Assembly: GCF_902459685.1 (NCBI RefSeq)
Contig: NZ_CABPSF010000005.1
Location: 124,001-188,000, forward strand
Source of the DNA: Pandoraea iniqua
GTDB taxonomy: Bacteria > Pseudomonadota > Gammaproteobacteria > Burkholderiales > Burkholderiaceae
Direction of reading: 5' to 3'
Length of the DNA: 64,000 bases
The notes under the pieces are model-generated. The model had not been told where the DNA came from, ran no database searches, and worked only from the letters and a program-made list of their open reading frames with translations. A program made the translations under genes and the position numbers. Every line of letters begins with the position of its first letter. Position 1 is the first letter of the stretch. Below, piece by piece: positions 1-11,903 of the stretch.

Positions 1-122
1 GGGCATTTTGCCTGAGGATAGCCGGTCCGCTCAAATCCCGCCTGCGGTCCCAGCGTTGCGCCAGAGGTCGGCATGCCAGCCGCCCGTCAAGCCCGTCAAG
101 CCAGTCCAGAATAACGACCGCC

Positions 123-1349
123 GTGAAACCGATCCTCAAATCGCAGAAATTGCAGAATGTCTGCTATGACATTCGTGGGCCTGTGCTCGAACATGCCAAG
201 CGCATGGAAGACGAAGGTCATCGCATCATCAAGCTGAACATCGGCAATCTGGCGCCGTTCGGCTTCGAGCCGCCCGACGAGATCGTGCAGGACATGATCC
301 GCAACCTGCCGAACTCGGCCGGTTACTCCGATTCGCGGGGCGTGTTCGCGGCGCGCAAGGCGATCATGCATTACGCCCAGCAGAAGGCCATCAAAGATGT
401 GCAGCTCGACGACATCTACCTCGGCAACGGGGCGTCCGAGCTGATCGTGATGGCGATGCAGGCGCTGCTCAACGACGGCGACGAAGTGCTGGTGCCCGCG
501 CCCGACTACCCGCTGTGGACGGCCGCTGTGAGTCTCTCGGGCGGCACGCCCGTGCACTATGTGTGCGACGAGCAGGCCGACTGGCAGCCCGATCTGGCCG
601 ACATTCGCAAGAAGATCACGCCGAACACGCGCGCGATCGTCGTCATCAACCCGAACAACCCCACTGGCGCGCTCTATACCGACGAAGTCCTCAAGGAAAT
701 CGTCTCCCTGGCGCGCGAGCACAAGCTGATCATTTACGCCGACGAGATCTACGACAAGATCATCTACGACGGCGCGACCCACACCTCGCTGGCTTCGCTC
801 TCGGAAGACGTGCTCACCATCACGTTCAACGGCCTGTCGAAGAGCTATCGTGCGTGCGGCTACCGCGCGGGCTGGATGATCGTGTCCGGCGACAAGCGCC
901 CGGCGCGCGACTATATCGAGGGGCTCAACATCCTCGCGTCGATGCGCCTGTGCCCGAACGTGCCCGGCCAGTACGCGATTCAGACCGCACTGGGCGGCTA
1001 TCAAAGCATCAAGGACCTGATCGTGCCGGGCGGACGCCTGTACGAGCAGCGTGAGATCGCGCACCGCATGCTCACCGCCATTCCCGGCGTGACCTGCGTG
1101 AAGCCCAAGGCGGCGCTGTATCTCTTCCCGCGTCTCGATCCGGCGGTGTACCCCATCGCCAACGATCAGGAGTTCATCCTCCAGTTGTTGCTCGAAGAAA
1201 AGGTCCTGCTGGTGCAGGGCAGCGGCTTCAACTGGATGCACCCCGACCATTTCCGCGTAGTGTTCCTGCCTCACGAGGGCGACCTGGAAGATGCCATCAG
1301 CCGCATTGCCCGCTTCCTTGACGGTTATCGCCGTCGCCACGGCAAGTGA
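123..1349 (+). CDS. alaA: Alanine-synthesising PLP aminotransferase (AlaA family)
   Basis: Fold-type I aminotransferase, 408 aa, close in length and motif order to E. coli AlaA, which makes alanine from pyruvate and glutamate in the cytosol. The N-terminal KLQNVCYDIRGPVL block, NPNNPTG (176-182), the YADEIYDKI segment with Asp207, and the PLP lysine Lys240 in FNGLSKSYR are all visible. The start is GTG; an in-frame ATG is not available nearby. The family's usual GNP near residue 42 reads GNL here. It lies 37 bp before hom with no terminator between them, so the two are probably co-transcribed. Aspartate or valine-type side activity is possible, but the whole-length AlaA resemblance makes the call fairly firm. 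Confidence 0.88.
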   Translation: MKPILKSQKLQNVCYDIRGPVLEHAKRMEDEGHRIIKLNIGNLAPFGFEPPDEIVQDMIRNLPNSAGYSDSRGVFAARKAIMHYAQQKAIKDVQLDDIYLGNGASELIVMAMQALLNDGDEVLVPAPDYPLWTAAVSLSGGTPVHYVCDEQADWQPDLADIRKKITPNTRAIVVINPNNPTGALYTDEVLKEIVSLAREHKLIIYADEIYDKIIYDGATHTSLASLSEDVLTITFNGLSKSYRACGYRAGWMIVSGDKRPARDYIEGLNILASMRLCPNVPGQYAIQTALGGYQSIKDLIVPGGRLYEQREIAHRMLTAIPGVTCVKPKAALYLFPRLDPAVYPIANDQEFILQLLLEEKVLLVQGSGFNWMHPDHFRVVFLPHEGDLEDAISRIARFLDGYRRRHGK

Positions 1350-1386
1350 TGCGCACCAACCGATTTCGACTTTTGAGTAAAACTGC

Positions 1387-2697
<1,311 letters not shown>

Positions 2698-2749
2698 ACG
2701 CTCGGCTGCGACTCGACACCACTGGACAACGGACAGGACAACGACTGAC

Positions 2750-4213
2750 ATGAAATACATTTCCACGCGCGGCGCGGGCCTGACTTCGGGCGAGCCGCAA
2801 TCGTTTTCCAGCATCCTGCTGGGCGGGCTGGCGCCGGACGGCGGCCTCTATCTGCCCACGGAATACCCGCAAGTCTCGGCCGACGAACTGCGCGCGTGGC
2901 GCCAGTTGTCGTATGCCGATCTGGCCGCCAAGGTGCTGGCCAAATTCGCCGGCGACATTCCGGTCGAAGTGCTGGCCGACCTGACGCGCCGCACGTACAC
3001 CGCCGAGGTGTACCGCAACGTGCGCCCGGGCGAAGACGCCACGGAGATCACGCCGCTGCTGCCGCTGGGCGAAGAGAACGGCACGCAACTGTCGTTGCTC
3101 GCGCTCTCGAACGGTCCGACGCTCGCGTTCAAGGACATGGCCATGCAATTGCTTGGCAACCTGTTCGAGTACGCGCTGGCCCAGCACGGCGATGCCCTGA
3201 ACATTCTCGGCGCGACGTCCGGCGACACCGGCAGCGCGGCGGAATACGCCATGCGCGGCAAGGAAGGCATTCGTGTCTTCATGCTCTCGCCGGCCGGCAA
3301 GATGAGCGCGTTCCAGACCGCGCAGATGTACAGCCTGCAAGACCCGAACATCTTCAACCTCGCGGTCGAAGGCGTGTTCGACGACTGTCAGGACATCGTC
3401 AAGGCCGTCTCGAACGATCACGCCTACAAGGCGCGTTACAAGATCGGCACGGTCAACTCGATCAACTGGGCCCGTGTGGTCGCGCAGGTCGTCTATTACT
3501 TCAAGGGCTACTTCGCTGCCACGGGCGGCAAGTCGGGTCAGGACGGCAAAGTGTCGTTCACCGTGCCGTCGGGCAACTTCGGCAACGTCTGCGCAGGTCA
3601 CATCGCGCGCATGATGGGCCTGCCGATCCACAAGCTCGTCGTGGCGACCAACGAGAACGACGTGCTCGACGAGTTCTTCCGCACCGGCAACTACCGTGTG
3701 CGCAAGTCGGCTGAGACGTTCCACACCAGCAGCCCGAGCATGGACATCTCGAAGGCGTCGAATTTCGAGCGATTCCTGTTCGATCTGCTGGACCGCGACG
3801 CGCAGGCCACGGCGGCGCTGCTCGCCAAGGTGGAGCAGGGCGGTTTCGACCTGTCGGGCACGGATGCCTTCGCACGCGTGGCGCAGTTCGGCTTTGTGTC
3901 GGGCCGCAGCACGCACGCCGACCGCGTGGCGACGATTCAGGACGTGGCAAAGCGCTACGACGTGGTCATCGACACCCACACGGCCGACGGCGTGAAGGTC
4001 GCGCGCGAAGCGCTGGAACCGGGCGTGCCGATGGTGGTGCTCGAAACGGCCCAGCCGGCCAAGTTTGCCGAAACGATTCGTGAAGCGCTGCATCGCGAGC
4101 CGCCGCGCCCGGCGGGCTTCGAGCAACTGGAATCGCTGCCGCAACGCGTGGAGACGGTGCAGAACGACGTCGCTCGCGTGAAGGCCTATATTGCGGAACA
4201 TACCGGCCTGTAA
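2750..4213 (+). CDS. thrC: Threonine synthase
   Basis: PLP-dependent conversion of O-phosphohomoserine to threonine. The 487-aa length matches the long (E. coli/yeast) class of threonine synthases. Visible features are the N-terminal MKYISTRG start, the PLP lysine Lys128 in GPTLAFKDMAMQL, the GATSGDTGSAAEYA phosphate-binding loop, and the VPSGNFGN block. It follows hom and completes the local threonine branch; thrB (homoserine kinase) is not in this window. The ATG start is 52 bp downstream of hom. Confidence 0.96.
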   Translation: MKYISTRGAGLTSGEPQSFSSILLGGLAPDGGLYLPTEYPQVSADELRAWRQLSYADLAAKVLAKFAGDIPVEVLADLTRRTYTAEVYRNVRPGEDATEITPLLPLGEENGTQLSLLALSNGPTLAFKDMAMQLLGNLFEYALAQHGDALNILGATSGDTGSAAEYAMRGKEGIRVFMLSPAGKMSAFQTAQMYSLQDPNIFNLAVEGVFDDCQDIVKAVSNDHAYKARYKIGTVNSINWARVVAQVVYYFKGYFAATGGKSGQDGKVSFTVPSGNFGNVCAGHIARMMGLPIHKLVVATNENDVLDEFFRTGNYRVRKSAETFHTSSPSMDISKASNFERFLFDLLDRDAQATAALLAKVEQGGFDLSGTDAFARVAQFGFVSGRSTHADRVATIQDVAKRYDVVIDTHTADGVKVAREALEPGVPMVVLETAQPAKFAETIREALHREPPRPAGFEQLESLPQRVETVQNDVARVKAYIAEHTGL

Positions 4214-4234
4214 GTGGGCCGATGGACGCCGTGC

Positions 4235-4283
4235 GGCGTCCCGGTGTCACATGTTTTTCTTAACGTGAACACATCGGGACGCC
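4235..4283. terminator. Hairpin between thrC and moeA, possible terminator
   Basis: GGCGTCCCGGTGT (4235-4247) pairs with the inverted copy ACATCGGGACGCC (4271-4283) with one G-U pair. The loop contains a T-run (4252-4258) and further short complementarity (CAC/GTG). No U-tract follows on the plus strand, only a CT-rich stretch. It could be a weak or factor-assisted terminator or an mRNA stability element. Confidence 0.4.
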
Positions 4284-4329
4284 CTCTCTCTTTCTCTTCC
4301 CGGGCCCTGTCGGGCCCGCGACGCCTGCC

Positions 4330-5565
4330 ATGCTGAGTACACAAGAAGCGCTTGACGCTGTTCTGGCCGCTGCCCGTCCGCTCGGGCAGACGGAAACCGT
4401 CGACACGCTCGCGGCCAATGGGCGCGTGCTGGCGGCCGATGTCGTGGCTACGCTCGACGTGCCGCCGATGGACACCAGCGCGATGGACGGCTATGCCGTG
4501 CGCCGGGCGGACCTGACGGGCGAAGAGACGGTGTTGCCGGTCTCGCAACGCATTCCGGCAGGCCACGCCCCCGAGCCGCTCGCGGCAGGCACGGCGGCGC
4601 GCATCTTCACCGGTGCGCCGGTGCCGGCAGGCGCGGACGCCGTCGTGATGCAGGAACAGTGCGAGGCGCGCGACGACGGTTCGGTGGTGATTCGTCACGC
4701 CCCGGCCGATGGCGAGTTCGTCAACCGGCAGGGGGCCGATATCCGCCGCGACAGCGTGGTGCTTGCGGCAGGCACGCGCCTGCGCGCCCCGGCGCTCGGC
4801 TTGGCGGCATCGGTCGGTATCGCGAAGCTTCAGATGGCTCGCCGTCTGCGCGTGGCGGTGTTCTTCACCGGCGACGAACTGACGATGCCCGGCGAGACGC
4901 TGCGGGCCGGCAGCATCTACAACTCGAACCGTTTTGTGCTGCGCAGCCTGCTGGAAAACCTCGGCTGCCAGATGACGGACTACGGCATCGTGCCGGACAA
5001 TTTGGCCGCCACGCGCGCCATTCTGCGTGACGCGGCGCGCGGAAACGACCTGATCATCACGTCCGGCGGGGTGTCCGTCGGCGAAGAGGATCACGTCAAA
5101 CCGGCGGTGGAAGCCGAGGGGCGCCTGAATCTCTGGCAGATCGCGCTCAAGCCGGGCAAACCGCTCGCTTACGGCGAGGTCAACCGCACCGGCGCGAGTG
5201 CGGCGGCAGCGGAGGCCACCCAAACGGCGCATTTCATCGGCTTGCCGGGCAACCCGGTGTCGAGTTTCGTGACGTTCCTGCTGTTCGTGCGTCCGTTCAT
5301 CCTGCGCCTGCAAGGCGTGCAGGACGTGACGCCGCGCCGTATCGCCATGCGCGCCGACTTCACGCAAGCCAAGGCCGATCGCCGCAACGAGTTTGTGCGC
5401 GCCCGTCTGAACGCCAATGGCGGGCTGGACGCGTTCCCGAACCAGAGTTCGGCGGTACTCACGTCGACGGTATGGGGCGACGGCCTCATCGACAACCCGC
5501 CGGGCCACCGCATCGAAGCGGGGCAGACGGTGGCGTTCCTGCCGTTTTCCGACCTTCTATATTGA
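4330..5565 (+). CDS. moeA: Molybdopterin molybdotransferase MoeA
   Basis: Inserts molybdate into adenylylated molybdopterin to form active molybdenum cofactor. The protein is 411 aa, typical length, with MDTSAMDGYAV (about 50-60), the RIFTGAPVPAGADAVVMQE segment, the TSGGVSVGEEDHVK MoCF-biosynthesis motif and a C-terminal MoeA IV-type domain. It is followed at 28 bp by moaD and then moaE, so it probably forms a cofactor operon. The upstream 116 bp holds a hairpin that may separate it from thrC. Confidence 0.95.
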   Translation: MLSTQEALDAVLAAARPLGQTETVDTLAANGRVLAADVVATLDVPPMDTSAMDGYAVRRADLTGEETVLPVSQRIPAGHAPEPLAAGTAARIFTGAPVPAGADAVVMQEQCEARDDGSVVIRHAPADGEFVNRQGADIRRDSVVLAAGTRLRAPALGLAASVGIAKLQMARRLRVAVFFTGDELTMPGETLRAGSIYNSNRFVLRSLLENLGCQMTDYGIVPDNLAATRAILRDAARGNDLIITSGGVSVGEEDHVKPAVEAEGRLNLWQIALKPGKPLAYGEVNRTGASAAAAEATQTAHFIGLPGNPVSSFVTFLLFVRPFILRLQGVQDVTPRRIAMRADFTQAKADRRNEFVRARLNANGGLDAFPNQSSAVLTSTVWGDGLIDNPPGHRIEAGQTVAFLPFSDLLY

Positions 5566-5593
5566 GAGACAGGCATGCCGCGCCTGACGCGGC

Positions 5594-5863
5594 ATGGCCC
5601 AACCTATGCAGATCGATCTTCGCTTTTTTGCCAGCGTACGCGAGGCCCTGAAAGTGGCCGAGGAACATGTGGAAGTGCCCAACGGCATTACCACCGTGGG
5701 AGACGTGCGCCAATGGTTGTGCCTGCGCGGGCCGCTGTGGGCCGAGACGCTGGGTGAGCAGCGATTCCTGCGCATGGCGCTGAATCACACGATGGTGCCG
5801 GCGTCCACGCGCCTCACCGACGGCTGCGAAGTGGCCTTCTTCCCGCCGGTGACGGGCGGCTGA
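5594..5863 (+). CDS. moaD: Molybdopterin synthase sulfur-carrier subunit MoaD
   Basis: Small ubiquitin-fold protein whose C-terminal Gly-Gly is adenylylated and thiocarboxylated to donate sulfur for the dithiolene of molybdopterin. The protein ends ...FFPPVTGG, the diagnostic tail. It is 89 aa from the first ATG; a second in-frame ATG at 5606 (MQIDLRFFAS) gives 85 aa and matches the usual MoaD N-terminus better. It lies between moeA and its partner moaE. Confidence 0.93.
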   Translation: MAQPMQIDLRFFASVREALKVAEEHVEVPNGITTVGDVRQWLCLRGPLWAETLGEQRFLRMALNHTMVPASTRLTDGCEVAFFPPVTGG

Positions 5864-5916
5864 GTCCAGCGCCACCCACTAAGCTGACTTCAACGCAGAC
5901 GAACCGAGACCCGATC

Positions 5917-6420
5917 ATGCCGATCCGCGTACAGACCGAAGACTTCGACCTGTCGACCGAAATTCGCCAACTGCGCGCGGGCGACCTTCGCGTGGGCGCC
6001 GTGGCGAGTTTCGTGGGGACGGTGCGCGACCTGAACGACGGCAAGGACGTCTCGCGCATGACGCTCGAGCACTATCCGGGCATGACGGAGAAGGCGCTTG
6101 AGCAGATCGTGGCGCAGGCCAGCGAGCGCTGGCGGCTGTTCGACGCGCTGGTCATCCATCGATACGGCGACTTGGGCCCGGGCGATCAGATCGTGCTGGT
6201 GGCCGTGACGTCGGCACATCGCGGCGATGCGTTCGCCGCGTGCGAATTCATCATGGATTATCTGAAGACCGAAGCGCCGTTCTGGAAGAAGGAATCGACG
6301 CCGCAAGGCGAGCGCTGGGTTGATGCCCGCGACACCGATACGGCGGCGCGTGAGCGCTGGGCGGTCGGGCAGGGTGATGTCTCGGATGCTTCGGTCGATT
6401 CTTCGGCTAAATCCGACTAA
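5917..6420 (+). CDS. moaE: Molybdopterin synthase catalytic subunit MoaE
   Basis: Large subunit of molybdopterin synthase; with MoaD it converts cyclic pyranopterin monophosphate to molybdopterin. The 167-aa protein shows VASFVGTVRD, LEHYPGMTEKAL, the VTSAHRGDAF block and the active-site LKTEAPFWKKE segment near residue 120. It follows moaD by 53 bp and ends just before a strong hairpin terminator shared with the convergent globin gene. Confidence 0.95.
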   Translation: MPIRVQTEDFDLSTEIRQLRAGDLRVGAVASFVGTVRDLNDGKDVSRMTLEHYPGMTEKALEQIVAQASERWRLFDALVIHRYGDLGPGDQIVLVAVTSAHRGDAFAACEFIMDYLKTEAPFWKKESTPQGERWVDARDTDTAARERWAVGQGDVSDASVDSSAKSD

Positions 6421-6440
6421 AAAATCGAAATCATCAATAA

Positions 6441-6475
6441 AAATCGGCGAAATTCGAACAATTTCGCCGATTTTT
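6441..6475. terminator. Bidirectional intrinsic terminator, moaE / globin
   Basis: A perfect 14-bp inverted repeat (6441-6454 and 6460-6473) with a 5-nt loop is flanked by A-runs on one side and T-runs on the other. It can therefore stop both convergent genes. The right edge overlaps the globin stop codon. Confidence 0.9.
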
Positions 6476-7095
6476 CATTCGTGCGGCCTTGCGGGCCGTG
6501 CTGCCTTTACGCTATCGAGCAACGCGCGCTGTGCAGGTGGCAGCGCGTACTCCCATCCGAATAAATTCAATTGCAGGCTCTCCGCGATGCGAATCGCCGG
6601 CTCGGCGAACGCGAAGGCGGCTTCCGGTTCGAACAGCGCGTCGAGCGTATCGAAGAAGAGCACCAGCCAACGGCTGAAATGCTCGCCGGTGAGGTGAGCA
6701 AACGGCTGATGCGCCTGCGTCACATTGCCGCGGTAACGCTTCGCCCCGAGCACGATGCTGCTCCAGAACGCGACCATTTTTTCCAGATGCATGTCCCACC
6801 GGCCTTCGAGCGCCTGCCGGAAAACGGGGCCCAGCAAATCGTCGTCGCGAATGCGTCCGTAGAACGTGTGAACGAGCAACTGCACGGCCGCTTCGTCTAC
6901 CTGTGCCAGCCGCTTGGCAGGCAGCATTTCGAGCCACGCGCCGGGCCGTGTCACCGGTGAGCCAGTGACGAAACTGCCGCCTTCCAGCGCTGCGTCCGCC
7001 GCGCGCCCGGACGCAGATTTATCCCCCGTTTCGGCGCGATGGCCGGCCGGGTGCCTGCGGGGGGATCCAGTGCCTTGGCGGTCGTGTTGACTCAT
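6475..7095 (-). CDS. Group III truncated haemoglobin
   Basis: The 206-aa product contains a 2/2 globin core at about residues 60-195: LLVHTFYGRIRDDDLLGPVF (helix B/C region), HLEKMVAFWSSIVLGAKRYRG, then AHQPF with His129 in the place of the proximal haem ligand of group III globins such as Campylobacter Ctb, and EHFSRWLVLFF. These proteins bind O2/NO and are linked to nitrosative or respiratory stress. The first 55 residues are a charged, low-complexity extension not found in the core family. No Shine-Dalgarno is obvious at the ATG, and an internal ATG (MLPAKRL, Met58) is an alternative start. Confidence 0.82.
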   Translation of the reverse strand: MSQHDRQGTGSPRRHPAGHRAETGDKSASGRAADAALEGGSFVTGSPVTRPGAWLEMLPAKRLAQVDEAAVQLLVHTFYGRIRDDDLLGPVFRQALEGRWDMHLEKMVAFWSSIVLGAKRYRGNVTQAHQPFAHLTGEHFSRWLVLFFDTLDALFEPEAAFAFAEPAIRIAESLQLNLFGWEYALPPAQRALLDSVKAARPARPHE

Positions 7096-7252
7096 GGTGC
7101 GGCGTGCTAAAAATAGCTATTATGAGCCTCAAAGTCAGGCGTGTCGCGGGGGCGTATTCCCACGATCTGCGTCGTTCGACTGCCGCATTCCACGGCTTCA
7201 CCGGGCCACCCACAGGCCCCGCGCGAAATGTCAACCATTTGGCGCTAATGCC

Positions 7253-7281
7253 CTTGAAACCTTAGGGGATTGTCCGCACAT
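7253..7281 (+). promoter_or_regulatory. Probable sigma-32 heat-shock promoter of clpB
   Basis: CTTGAAA at 7253-7259 matches the sigma-32 -35 consensus exactly. A looser -10-like GCACAT lies at 7276-7281 after a 16-nt spacer (consensus CCCCAT). It is 34 bp upstream of the clpB start, where heat-shock control is expected. Confidence 0.55.
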
Positions 7282-7314
7282 CCGATCCAGAAAGTTTTCT
7301 TACCGGAGCACCCG

Positions 7315-9942
<2,628 letters not shown>

Positions 9943-10271
9943 GCCGGGGTCTTCGCGGGGAGGTTAAGGCCTCCCCGGTAGGTAGTAGCGCGGCTTCGGC
10001 CGCGCTTTTTTTTCGTCTTTCGATGCCGTAACACGCCGAAAGGCCAGCCGGAGCGCCTCGGCAGGGGGCGCGCTCGCGCGTGGCATCGTCGTGTCACAAT
10101 CGTCGGCGAGAATGCGCGACCGGGCAGGCGGCCGGTCAGTGGCAGCGCGTGAGCTTCGCGCTGGCCGGTCACCGTTCGCGACGCGAGGCGAGTCCTTCGT
10201 CGCATAGCGGGTGCGCCACCGGCAACAAATTCCTATCGTCGGGTCATGCGCTATCACGACGAGAGGAAGCG
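9943..10271. other. Intergenic region clpB to DUF2306 gene
   Basis: Apart from the clpB terminator at 9987-10014 and a GAGAGGA ribosome-binding site at 10261-10267, I see no gene, repeat or clear promoter here. Confidence 0.5.
9987..10014 (+). terminator. Intrinsic terminator of clpB
   Basis: 8-bp stem AGCGCGGC/GCCGCGCT closed by a TTCG tetraloop, followed by a run of eight T residues. Confidence 0.93.
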
Positions 10272-10709
10272 ATGACAACGATTGTGGCAATTCATCTGGC
10301 GGCGGCCGTTGCGGCCGTCATGCAGGGCATAGCGATTCTGATGGCGCGGCGGGGCACTCCTCGTCATCGCTGGCTGGGCAGGACGTGGGCGATGACGATG
10401 GCGGTCACGGCGCTGTCGAGCTTCGGCATTCGGGAATTGAACCCGGGGCATTTCTCGTGGCTGCACGCGCTGGCGGCATGGGTGCTGGTGAGTCTGGTAC
10501 TGGCCATTGCCGCGATCCGGCGCGGGAACGTGGTGACGCACCGGCGCAGCATGCTTGGGCTTTACACCGGCTTGATCGTCGCGGGTGTTGCGGCGGTAGC
10601 GGTGCCGGGCCGGGTGCTCAACGAGACGCTCGCCCGATGGGGGCACGAGGTCATGACGGTCGCGACGGTATCGACGACGGGTATGGCAAGCGGGGAGGGC
10701 ACACGATAA
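10272..10709 (+). CDS. Small four-helix membrane protein, DUF2306-like
   Basis: 145 aa beginning MTTIVAIHLAAAVAAVMQG, chosen because a GAGAGGA site precedes this ATG; the longer open frame from 10080 has no supporting ribosome-binding site. Four hydrophobic segments (about 4-22, 38-55, 65-85, 98-118) with the HRWLGRTWA and THRRSMLGLY motifs resemble DUF2306 membrane proteins of unknown function. Its TAA overlaps the ATG of the sensor kinase by one base (10709), so the two are translationally coupled. A role as accessory or sensed component of that two-component system is an inference. Confidence 0.72.
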   Translation: MTTIVAIHLAAAVAAVMQGIAILMARRGTPRHRWLGRTWAMTMAVTALSSFGIRELNPGHFSWLHALAAWVLVSLVLAIAAIRRGNVVTHRRSMLGLYTGLIVAGVAAVAVPGRVLNETLARWGHEVMTVATVSTTGMASGEGTR

Positions 10710-11875
10710 TGACAACGATGATGAGACAACCGCAACCCGTCGAGACGCCGCAGCCGGCCCCCGTCAAAGCGACGCGCGGTCTCTGGCCGACGTTTTTTCG
10801 CGAACTCGTGGGCGTGCTGCTCTTCAACACGGCCATCGCCCTGATACTCAAGCTGATCGGTTTTGGCGGCACGTTGTGGCAGAACTTCGTGTTCAGCCAA
10901 TGCATCGGCATCACCATCACCGTGCTGATCGATGGCGGACGCCGGGCGATCTGGCGCAACGGCGAACCGCCCATCGTTCCGTTTCTGTTGTTGGTAGCGT
11001 TCGGATGTTCGGCGGGGCTTGTCGGTGGGATCACGCTAGGCACGGTACTGCTCGGGCTGCCGCTCACGTTGTGGCGTCCGCTGAATGGTCATACCACACC
11101 GATCGTGCTGCTGATTGCGTTGCTGGCCACGGGCGTGGGGACCTATCACGGCTGGTCAAGGGCACGGATGGCGCAATTGAAGGCTTCGGCCGCGCAGCAG
11201 GCGTTGCGTGAATCGGCCGCCGAAAAGCAGTTGGTGCGCGCCCAGTTGCAGACCTTGCAGGCGCAGCTTGAACCGCACTTTCTGTTCAACGTGCTCGCGA
11301 ATCTCGACTCGTTGATCGCCAGCGATCCGGCGCGCGCCCGTGTGTTGCTGGGCCATATGAACCGGTTTTTGCGATCGTCGCTGGCCGCCACGCGCGCCGA
11401 GACGATCTCGCTGGCCGATGAGTTCGCCTTGCTCGATGCGTTGCTGGCGATCCAGCAGGTGCGTTTTGGCGAGCGCCTGCACTATTCGCTCGACCTGCCG
11501 GACGATTGCCGCGCGCGGCGTGTGCCGCCGATGCTGGTGCAACCGCTGGTCGAGAATGCGATCAAGCACGGCATCGAGCGCCAGAGCCGCGGCGGCACGG
11601 TACGGGTGAGTGCGCATAGCGAAGTCGATGAAACGGGGACATCGTTTGTCGTGTTGCAGGTGAGCGATGACGGTGCGGGATTTGCTACGGCGCCGGCCCC
11701 GTCAGTGCCGCACGATCCATCGGGCCACGGCATCGGCCTGACGAATATTCGAGAGCGCCTGCGCGTGCTCTACGGCGACGCCGCGCGTCTCACCCTTGCC
11801 GAGGGTGTGCCGCAAGGTGTGGTCGCAACGTTGCGCTTGCCCGTGGATGCGTCCGGGCAGTCGGCAGCGGCATAG
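10709..11875 (+). CDS. LytS/YehU-type sensor histidine kinase
   Basis: 388 aa from the ATG overlapping the upstream stop. Four predicted membrane helices lie between residues 30 and 145, followed by a short coiled coil and a His_kinase domain with the phosphoacceptor His190 in LQAQLEPHFLFNVLANL. It ends with an HATPase_c domain showing LVENAIKHGI, DDGAGF and HGIGLTNIRERL. There is no large extracellular sensor domain, so the signal is probably perceived in the membrane. It is followed 28 bp later by a LytTR response regulator, its evident partner. Confidence 0.9.
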   Translation: MTTMMRQPQPVETPQPAPVKATRGLWPTFFRELVGVLLFNTAIALILKLIGFGGTLWQNFVFSQCIGITITVLIDGGRRAIWRNGEPPIVPFLLLVAFGCSAGLVGGITLGTVLLGLPLTLWRPLNGHTTPIVLLIALLATGVGTYHGWSRARMAQLKASAAQQALRESAAEKQLVRAQLQTLQAQLEPHFLFNVLANLDSLIASDPARARVLLGHMNRFLRSSLAATRAETISLADEFALLDALLAIQQVRFGERLHYSLDLPDDCRARRVPPMLVQPLVENAIKHGIERQSRGGTVRVSAHSEVDETGTSFVVLQVSDDGAGFATAPAPSVPHDPSGHGIGLTNIRERLRVLYGDAARLTLAEGVPQGVVATLRLPVDASGQSAAA

Positions 11876-11903
11876 GTTTCTAGTTCCGCAGAGAGTGGAG
11901 TGC

